Origin: Microvirga terrestris
GTDB taxonomy: Bacteria; Pseudomonadota; Alphaproteobacteria; Rhizobiales; Beijerinckiaceae
DNA length: 64,000 bases
Assembly: GCF_015694425.1 (NCBI RefSeq)
Contig: NZ_JADQDN010000001.1
Span: forward strand, 310,001-374,000
Direction: 5' to 3'
Shown: positions 58,090 through 64,000 of the stretch, piece by piece
Layout: the number at the start of each line of letters is the position of its first letter
Position numbering within the stretch: position 1 is the first letter of the stretch
Program-made: the position numbers and the translations under genes
Notes under the pieces: generated by a model
The model's input: the letters and a program-made list of their open reading frames with translations, nothing else
Told to the model about the DNA's origin: nothing
The model's database searches: none

Positions 58090-60444
58090 ATGAAGACGGC
58101 GATCATCGGCGGCGGCCCAGCGGGGCTTTACTTCGCGATTCTGCTGAAGAAGCTTCGGCCGGAATCCGACATCACGGTCTATGAGCGCAACCGGGCCGAC
58201 GAGACCTTCGGCTTCGGGGTTGTCTTTTCCGATGCGACTCTCGACAATTTCGAGAAGTACGATCTGCAGAGCTACCAGCGGATCATCCGCGAGTTTGCCT
58301 ATTGGGACGACATTGCCATCCACTTCAGAGGAACCGAGCACCGGATCGGCGGCAACGGCTTCTGTGGCTGCTCACGGCGCATGCTTCTCCTGATCCTGCA
58401 GGATCGGGCGGAGGAACTCGGTGTCACGTTGCTCTACGAAGCGGATGTCGATGACGAGCGCGTGTTCGCGGATGCGGATCTTGTGGTCGTGGCAGATGGC
58501 ATCAACAGCCGCTTCCGTGAGCGCAATGCGGATCACTTCCAGCCCGAAGTTGACCTGAGGCCCAACAAGTTCACCTGGATGGGCTCGACCAAGCCGCTCG
58601 ACGCCTTCACGTTCATCTTTCAGGAGACGGAGTGGGGTCCCTTCATCGCCCATGCCTATCAATATGAGGCAAACCGCTCGACCTGGGTGTTCGAGACCGA
58701 CCCGGAGACGTTCGAGCGGGCCGGGCTGAAGGACAAGAGCGAAGCGGAATCCGCCGCGCTCATGGAGCATATTTTTGGCTGGTTCCTCGGGGGGCACCGC
58801 ATCCTCACCAACCGTTCGATCTGGCGCAACTTCCCGATGATTCGCAACAAGCGCTGGGTCATGGGCAACAAGGTGCTGCTCGGCGACGCCAAGGCTTCGG
58901 CGCATTTCTCCATCGGCTCGGGCACGAAGCTCGCCATGGAAGATGCCATCGCGCTCTATGAAGCCATCCGCCGCGAGCCGAGCGTCGAGGGAGCCTTGGT
59001 GCTCTATGAGACGGGACGGCGCGAGGAAGTCGAGAAAACCCAGCATGCGGCTGACGTGTCGCTGGTCTGGTTCGAGCATGTGGCCCGCTTCTGGGACTTC
59101 GACCCGGTACAGTTCGCTTTCGGCGTGATGACACGCGCCAAGGCGATCACTTACGACAATTTGCGCCTGCGAGCCCCCGATTTCGTTGCCGCCGTCGACC
59201 AGACCTTTGCGAAGAATGTGCAGCGACAGGGTTTCGATGTTTCGGTGGAGAGTCCCGCGGTCCCTATGTTCCAGCCCTTCCGGCTGCGCGACATGACGTT
59301 CGCGAACCGTGTCGTGGTATCGCCGATGGACATGTATTCGGCCAAGGACGGAGTGCCGAACGACTTCCATCTCGTGCATTATGGCTCGCGCGCCACAGGC
59401 GGGGCAGGGCTCGTGTTTACGGAGATGACCTGCGTGTCTCCGGAATCGCGCATCACCCTCGGCTGCACCGGATTGTGGAACGACGAGCAGGAGATCGCTT
59501 GGAAGCGGATTGTCGACTTTGTTCATGCGAACTCGGCCACAAAGATCTGTCTGCAACTCGGGCATGCGGGTCGGAAAGGCGCCACCAAGCTCATGTGGGA
59601 GGGCATCGACCGGCCGCTGGAGGAGGGTGCCTGGGACATCTGCTCCGCGTCGCCCATCCCGTATTTCCCGGACAGCCAGGTTCCGCGTGAGGTGACACGG
59701 GCGGAACTCGACACCATCAGGACGCAGTTCGTCGAGGCTGCCATCCGTGGCGAGCGTGCCGGCTTCGACATGCTCGAACTCCACTGCGCTCATGGATACC
59801 TGCTGGCGAGCTTCATCTCGCCGCTCACCAACCAGCGCACGGACGAGTATGGCGGCTCCATCGAGAACCGCCTGCGCTATCCGCTGGAGGTGTTTGACGC
59901 CATGCGCGAGGTCTGGCCTGCGTACAAGCCCATGTCGGTCCGCATTTCCGCAACCGACTGGGCCGAGGGCGGTGTCACCGGCGATGATGCGGTGGAAGTC
60001 GCGCGCGCCTTCGCCGAGCACGGGGTCGATCTCGTCGATGTCTCGACCGGCCAGACCGTGCGCGAGGCGCGGCCCATTTATGGACGCATGTTCCAGACGC
60101 CGTTCTCCGACCAGGTGCGCAACGAGGCACGCGTTGCAACCATGTGCGTCGGCAACATCACGACAGCCGATCAGGTGAACACGATCCTGGCCGCAGGACG
60201 GGCGGATCTCGTCGCCCTCGGTCGCCCGCATCTCGTCGACCCGTTCTTCACCATGAAGGCTGCGGCCTGGTATGGTGCTGCCGGCATCCATTGCCCACCG
60301 CAATATCATGCGGGACGGGATCAGATCTTCCGAAACTCCGTGCGCGACCGGCAGGATCTGGAAGAGCTCAAGATCAAGGCCAAGCCCAAGACCCGGGCCG
60401 AGTTGAAGATGGAGGCCAGAGAGAAGCCTCTCGCGGCAGAGTGA
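58090..60444 (+). CDS. 2-aminobenzoyl-CoA monooxygenase/reductase-like (bifunctional salicylyl-CoA 5-hydroxylase/oxidoreductase family)
   Basis: 784 residues in two flavin domains. Residues 1-370 are a PHBH-type FAD monooxygenase: [15 protein letters not shown] near 7-21, [12 protein letters not shown] near 140, and the second FAD contact [16 protein letters not shown] near 265. Residues about 395-750 are an Old Yellow Enzyme-type FMN reductase: [48 protein letters not shown], and GRPHLVDP. The fusion hydroxylates and then reduces the aromatic ring of 2-aminobenzoyl-CoA, dearomatising it. ATG 58090 follows AGGA; a TTG 24 bases upstream is an alternative. Confidence 0.92.
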   Translation: MKTAIIGGGPAGLYFAILLKKLRPESDITVYERNRADETFGFGVVFSDATLDNFEKYDLQSYQRIIREFAYWDDIAIHFRGTEHRIGGNGFCGCSRRMLLLILQDRAEELGVTLLYEADVDDERVFADADLVVVADGINSRFRERNADHFQPEVDLRPNKFTWMGSTKPLDAFTFIFQETEWGPFIAHAYQYEANRSTWVFETDPETFERAGLKDKSEAESAALMEHIFGWFLGGHRILTNRSIWRNFPMIRNKRWVMGNKVLLGDAKASAHFSIGSGTKLAMEDAIALYEAIRREPSVEGALVLYETGRREEVEKTQHAADVSLVWFEHVARFWDFDPVQFAFGVMTRAKAITYDNLRLRAPDFVAAVDQTFAKNVQRQGFDVSVESPAVPMFQPFRLRDMTFANRVVVSPMDMYSAKDGVPNDFHLVHYGSRATGGAGLVFTEMTCVSPESRITLGCTGLWNDEQEIAWKRIVDFVHANSATKICLQLGHAGRKGATKLMWEGIDRPLEEGAWDICSASPIPYFPDSQVPREVTRAELDTIRTQFVEAAIRGERAGFDMLELHCAHGYLLASFISPLTNQRTDEYGGSIENRLRYPLEVFDAMREVWPAYKPMSVRISATDWAEGGVTGDDAVEVARAFAEHGVDLVDVSTGQTVREARPIYGRMFQTPFSDQVRNEARVATMCVGNITTADQVNTILAAGRADLVALGRPHLVDPFFTMKAAAWYGAAGIHCPPQYHAGRDQIFRNSVRDRQDLEELKIKAKPKTRAELKMEAREKPLAAE

Positions 60445-60445
60445 G

Positions 60446-61213
60446 ATGATCATGACAACTCTCAAGGGCCGGCATGCACTGGTTACGGGCGGTGGCCGCG
60501 GGATCGGCCGGGCCATCGCAGCTTCGCTCGTCAAGGCGGGGGCGACGGTGACCATTGTCGGGCGCAACCCCGCGACGCTCGAGCAGGCCATCATGCAGGG
60601 CGATGCCCACGCTGCTGCCGTGGCGGATGTCTCGGATGCCCAGAGAGTAGGGGCCGCCGTGCAGGAATCGGTTTCTCGTTATGGGCCGGTCGACCTGATG
60701 ATCGCCAATGCCGGAGGGGCGGTTTCCGCGCCCTTCATGAAATCCGGCCCTGATGTTTTTCGGCAGATGCTCGACGTGAATCTGCTGGGCGTCACGAACA
60801 TGGCTCATGCAGTGCTGGATTCCATGACGAAGCGAGGTTTCGGGCGCATCGTTGCCGTTGCTTCGACGGCGGGTCTGAAAGGTTATCCTTATGTGAGCGC
60901 CTATTGTGCCGCCAAGCATGCGGTCATCGGCTTCGTTCGCGCCCTGGCGCTTGAGACAGCCAGAACCGGCGTGACCGTCAATGCCATCTGTCCGGGTTTT
61001 GCCGATACCGATCTCGTGGCAGAGAGCCTCGGGACTATCATGGCAAAGACGGGCAGGACCCGGGAAGAAGCCTTGGGAGAGTTCGTGAAGCATAACCCTC
61101 AGGGCAGATTGATCGACCCAACGGAGGTGGCCGGTGCAGCGCTCTGGCTCTGCAGCGAGGAAGCACGGTCCGTCACAGGACAGGCCATCGTGGTGGCCGG
61201 GGGAGAAATCTAA
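60446..61213 (+). CDS. SDR family oxidoreductase (3-hydroxyacyl-CoA dehydrogenase-like)
   Basis: 255 residues. TGGGRGIG near 14-21, NAGG near 90, catalytic Ser in ASTAGLKGYPYVSAYCAAK with the YCAAK pair near 151-155. It is one base after the previous stop and two before the next gene, so it is in the operon. It probably oxidises a 3-hydroxyacyl-CoA or alicyclic alcohol intermediate after ring reduction. The exact step is inference. Confidence 0.88.
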   Translation: MIMTTLKGRHALVTGGGRGIGRAIAASLVKAGATVTIVGRNPATLEQAIMQGDAHAAAVADVSDAQRVGAAVQESVSRYGPVDLMIANAGGAVSAPFMKSGPDVFRQMLDVNLLGVTNMAHAVLDSMTKRGFGRIVAVASTAGLKGYPYVSAYCAAKHAVIGFVRALALETARTGVTVNAICPGFADTDLVAESLGTIMAKTGRTREEALGEFVKHNPQGRLIDPTEVAGAALWLCSEEARSVTGQAIVVAGGEI

Positions 61214-61215
61214 AG

Positions 61216-61722
61216 ATGGACGATCAGGCGATTCCGCTCGATGCCGAAACCAAGGCTGTCGAGATGCCGGACGATCACCGGGAGGAACTGCGCCTCTGGC
61301 TGCGCCTTCTCACCTGCACCACCCTCATCGAGGGAGAGGTGCGTAGCCGCCTGCGCGAACAGTTCGGTGTCACCTTGCCGCGTTTCGACCTGATGGCGCA
61401 GCTCGACAAGGCGCCAGGCGGCATGACCTTGTCCGATCTCTCGAAACGCATGATGGTCTCGAATGGCAATCTCACCGGGCTCGTCGACCGGCTTGTCACA
61501 TCCGGCCATGTCGTACGCACGGCTTCTCCGACGGACCGCAGGGCCTCGGTGATCAGCCTGACGGAAAGTGGCCGCGCTGAGTTTCGCGCCATGGCCACCA
61601 AACATGAGCACTGGATCGCCGATCTGTTCGGCGATCTGACAGAGAGGGATCGCGGCGAGCTCATGCGGCTTCTTGGTAAAACCAAGCTGTCGGCGCGGCG
61701 CGCCATCCAAGGAGAAGGCTAG
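61216..61722 (+). CDS. MarR family transcriptional regulator
   Basis: 168 residues. The winged helix-turn-helix is at about 65-120: [20 protein letters not shown] for the HTH and the wing with [13 protein letters not shown], the classic MarR DR signature. Flanking helices form the dimer. It sits inside the catabolic operon it likely controls. CoA thioesters of aromatic acids are usual ligands for such MarR proteins (BadR and similar). Candidate operators are at 56156-56169 and 58049-58060. Confidence 0.9.
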   Translation: MDDQAIPLDAETKAVEMPDDHREELRLWLRLLTCTTLIEGEVRSRLREQFGVTLPRFDLMAQLDKAPGGMTLSDLSKRMMVSNGNLTGLVDRLVTSGHVVRTASPTDRRASVISLTESGRAEFRAMATKHEHWIADLFGDLTERDRGELMRLLGKTKLSARRAIQGEG

Positions 61723-61724
61723 TG

Positions 61725-62558
61725 ATGCAGGTTGCCAATTCCGTCACGCTACCGCTCGCAACTTATCAGCCGCGCCATTTTCTCCTCACAGTCGACGGAC
61801 CCGTTGCGACGGTCACGCTCAATCGCCCGGAGAAGAAGAACCCCCTCACCTTCGAGAGCTATCGCGAGCTGGCGGATTTCTTCCATGCCTGTGCGAAGGA
61901 CGAGGACGTCAAAACTATTGTCATGGCAGGCGCTGGCGGAAATTTCTCGTCGGGCGGCGATGTTTTCGAGATCATCGGCCCGCTCGTCGAGATGGACACG
62001 AAACGCCTCACCGCCTTCACGCGCATGACCGGAGAACTGGTGAAGGCCATGCGGGCTGCGCCTCAGCCGATCATTGCAGCCGTGGAGGGCATCTGCGCGG
62101 GCGCGGGCGCCATCGTCGCAATGGCGTCGGATATCCGTCTTGCCGCCCCTGGTGCGAAGGTAGCATTCTTGTTCAACAAGGTGGGTCTCGCAGGCTGCGA
62201 TATGGGCGCCTGCGCGATTCTTCCCCGGATCATCGGTCAGGGACGGGCCTCAGAGCTGCTTTACACGGGCCGCTTCATGAGTGCCGAGGAAGGCGAGCGC
62301 TGGGGCTTTTTCAGTCGCATCGTCGATACCGGCGAGCTGCTGGGCGAGTCCTATAACCTTGCTCGGATGATCGGCACCGGACCGACCTATGCCAACACGA
62401 TGACAAAGCGCATGCTCGCCATGGAATGGGCGATGTCGGTCGAGGAAGCCATCGAGGCTGAGGCCGTGGCGCAGGCGCTGTGTATGACGACCGAGGATTT
62501 CGCCCGGGCCTATCGCGCCTTCGCGGCCAAGGAAAAGCCGGTCTTCAAGGGAGATTGA
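61725..62558 (+). CDS. Enoyl-CoA hydratase/isomerase family protein
   Basis: 277 residues from ATG 61725 (a GTG one codon earlier overlaps the marR stop). The crotonase oxyanion segments are [16 protein letters not shown] near 65-80 and [20 protein letters not shown] near 115-135. It hydrates or hydrolyses an unsaturated acyl-CoA intermediate of the pathway. Family length is slightly above average because of an N-terminal arm of 18 residues. Confidence 0.9.
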   Translation: MQVANSVTLPLATYQPRHFLLTVDGPVATVTLNRPEKKNPLTFESYRELADFFHACAKDEDVKTIVMAGAGGNFSSGGDVFEIIGPLVEMDTKRLTAFTRMTGELVKAMRAAPQPIIAAVEGICAGAGAIVAMASDIRLAAPGAKVAFLFNKVGLAGCDMGACAILPRIIGQGRASELLYTGRFMSAEEGERWGFFSRIVDTGELLGESYNLARMIGTGPTYANTMTKRMLAMEWAMSVEEAIEAEAVAQALCMTTEDFARAYRAFAAKEKPVFKGD

Positions 62559-62559
62559 C

Positions 62560-63762
62560 GTGGTCGATACGAGCTTTCTCTCCTGGCCTTTCTTTGAGGC
62601 CCACCATCGGCAATTTGCCGAGGGTTTGCGCGACTGGGCTGCACGGGAAATCCACCCTCTTATTGATCACCATGACGTTGACGAATCCTGCCGCCATCTC
62701 GTCCGCCGCCTCGGCGAAGGCGGATGGCTCAAGGCCGTCGTGCCGCAGGCCAATGGCGGCCTATCACCGACATTCGACGTTCGCACCCTGTGCCTTGCTC
62801 GCGAGACACTGGCCTATCAGGACGGTTTGGCGGATTTTGCCTTCGCCATGCAGGGACTGGGCACGGGTCCGATCACCCTGTTCGGATCCGAAGCTCTGAA
62901 GGAAAAATACCTGCCGCCGGTCGCCCGCGGCGAAGCCATTGCGGCCTTCGCGCTGTCGGAACCGGAGGCAGGTTCGGATGTCGCCGCCATGAGCACGACG
63001 GCGACCCCAGATGGGCCTGATCATGTGCACCTCGATGGCGTGAAGACATGGATTTCGAATGGCGGTATCGCCGATCACTACGTGGTGTTCGCGCGGTCCG
63101 GCGAGGCTCCTGGGGCGAAGGGTCTGTCGGCCTATATGGTCGATGCGCAGACGCCAGGGCTGACGGTCGAGAACCGGATCGATGTCATTGCGCCCCATCC
63201 CTTAGCAACCCTTCGGTTCGAAGGCTGCCGGGTGCCGCTCTCGCAGCGCGTCGGAGGGCCAGGTGAGGGGTTCAAGGTGGCCATGGCGACTCTCGATGTC
63301 TTCCGCTCGACGGTGGGAGCCGCGGCCCTTGGCCTAGCCCGCCGCGCACTCGACGAGGCGCTGCAGCACGCTTCCTCCCGCAAGCTCTTCGGGGCTCCCT
63401 TGGGCGAGCTTCAATTGACGCAAGCCTCCCTGGCCGACATGGCAACCGGGGTCGATACCGCTGGACTGTTGGTCTACCGCGCAGCATGGACCAAAGATCA
63501 GGGTGCGGAGCGCGTCACCCGCGAGGCTGCCATGGCGAAGATGCATGCCACGGAAGAGGCGCAGCGCGTGATCGACCGGGCGGTCCAAATCTTCGGTGGC
63601 CTTGGCGTGACCAAGGGTGTGAAGGTCGAGGAGCTCTATCGCGAGATCAGGGCTTTAAGAATCTACGAGGGAGCGACCGAAGTGCAGAAGATCGTGATTG
63701 CACGGGAGCTCCTGAAGATGCACGCACAGCAATCCAAGCATCGAGAGGGAGGATGCCGATGA
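62560..63762 (+). CDS. Acyl-CoA dehydrogenase
   Basis: 400 residues from GTG 62560 (AAGGGAG upstream). Flavin and substrate motifs: [15 protein letters not shown] near 128-142, [15 protein letters not shown] near 163, and [18 protein letters not shown] near 260. The C-terminal catalytic region is [18 protein letters not shown] near 367. It introduces a double bond into an acyl-CoA, a beta-oxidation-like step expected after ring reduction. It overlaps the next gene by four bases. Confidence 0.92.
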   Translation: MVDTSFLSWPFFEAHHRQFAEGLRDWAAREIHPLIDHHDVDESCRHLVRRLGEGGWLKAVVPQANGGLSPTFDVRTLCLARETLAYQDGLADFAFAMQGLGTGPITLFGSEALKEKYLPPVARGEAIAAFALSEPEAGSDVAAMSTTATPDGPDHVHLDGVKTWISNGGIADHYVVFARSGEAPGAKGLSAYMVDAQTPGLTVENRIDVIAPHPLATLRFEGCRVPLSQRVGGPGEGFKVAMATLDVFRSTVGAAALGLARRALDEALQHASSRKLFGAPLGELQLTQASLADMATGVDTAGLLVYRAAWTKDQGAERVTREAAMAKMHATEEAQRVIDRAVQIFGGLGVTKGVKVEELYREIRALRIYEGATEVQKIVIARELLKMHAQQSKHREGGCR

Positions 63763-64000
63763 CAGCCGCTGTTGGAGGGGCTCCCTTGCCCGCCACCGAT
63801 GATGGTCCCGAAGTTCTCAACCCGAAGCACTGGCCGACGCCGAAGGGCTATGCCAACGGCATGATGGCGGAGGGCAGGATCGTGGTCACTGGCGGCATTG
63901 TCGGGTGGGATGAGACCTATGCTTTCGCCGATGGCTTCGTGGCTCAGGCGCGTCAGATCTTCGAGAATATCCGGGCGATCCTGGCGGAGGGAGGGGCTGA
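63759..64000 (+). CDS. RidA family protein (3' end outside the window)
   Basis: Eighty codons are visible before the window ends, with no stop. The start ATG 63759 overlaps the acyl-CoA dehydrogenase stop (ATGA) with GGGAGG eight bases upstream. It has the RidA opening ([16 protein letters not shown], then [11 protein letters not shown], and [18 protein letters not shown]). RidA proteins hydrolyse enamine/imine intermediates to ketones and ammonia. In a pathway whose substrate carries an amino group on the ring, that is an apt deamination step. The catalytic Arg near the C-terminus lies beyond the window. Confidence 0.85.
   Translation, partial: MTAAVGGAPLPATDDGPEVLNPKHWPTPKGYANGMMAEGRIVVTGGIVGWDETYAFADGFVAQARQIFENIRAILAEGGA

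Noticed and set aside
58372..60594. A 740-codon open frame on the minus strand opposite the monooxygenase/reductase gene
   Set aside because: It is a mirror of a GC-rich, strongly conserved plus-strand gene; its translation is rich in Arg, His and Gly without any family pattern and has no ribosome site.

Overview
The window looks like chromosomal DNA of an alphaproteobacterium, most likely Hyphomicrobiales (Rhizobiales; a Methylobacteriaceae/Microvirga-like genome is my guess). This rests on the high-GC coding style, the TRAP and Liv-type transporters, a DUF2934 protein, a BTLCP-type transglutaminase-like protein, a YbhN/PLD/DedA lipid cluster, and GGAAC-N17/18-GTT promoters of the EcfG general-stress type. 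No rRNA, tRNA, CRISPR array, insertion sequence or prophage gene was recognised. The species call is inference.

Layout. 1-0.5 kb: the end of one gene and a small hypothetical. 0.5-8.2 kb: a divergent sugar-acid locus. SDR, FAD-linked 2-hydroxyacid dehydrogenase and enolase-superfamily genes run leftward; a TRAP transporter (Q-M-P) and a D-erythronate dehydrogenase (DenD-like) run rightward. 8.2-12.4 kb: small hypotheticals, an HtrA-like protein whose catalytic triad is wholly replaced, an aldo/keto reductase and an inositol-monophosphatase family protein. 12.4-18.8 kb: an amino-acid locus with a YheO/DauR-like regulator, two divergent same-length paralogous aminotransferases around an inverted-repeat operator, an M20 peptidase, and a threonine-dehydratase-like plus ornithine-cyclodeaminase-like pair that are both broken. 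18.8-21.5 kb: two hypotheticals and a SerA-type dehydrogenase.

22-26 kb: an envelope/lipid cluster (EEP hydrolase, YbhN-like membrane protein, cardiolipin-synthase-like PLD, DedA), reminiscent of E. coli ybhPON. 26.3-40.3 kb: glycogen and trehalose metabolism (DUF2934, glgC, glgA, glgX, a MalQ-TreY fusion, treZ, a second glgA). The treZ/glgA2 divergon and the PLD gene carry EcfG-like promoters, tying storage, trehalose and lipid genes to stress. 40.4-50.4 kb: a secreted Gly/Asn/Asp-rich repeat protein, SelO, small proteins, an L,D-transpeptidase, an Mfd-like translocase with an in-frame TGA near its N terminus, a histidine phosphatase and a transglutaminase-like protein.

50.4-64 kb: a catabolic island consistent with aerobic 2-aminobenzoate (anthranilate) degradation through its CoA thioester. 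It has a five-gene Liv-type ABC transporter with an arylformamidase-like hydrolase running leftward. Running rightward are a 2-aminobenzoate-CoA ligase-like enzyme, the two-domain 2-aminobenzoyl-CoA monooxygenase/reductase-like protein, an SDR, a MarR regulator, an enoyl-CoA hydratase, an acyl-CoA dehydrogenase and a RidA-family protein cut by the window end. Two near-identical palindromes overlap the -10 regions of the two promoters and are good candidates for the MarR operator.
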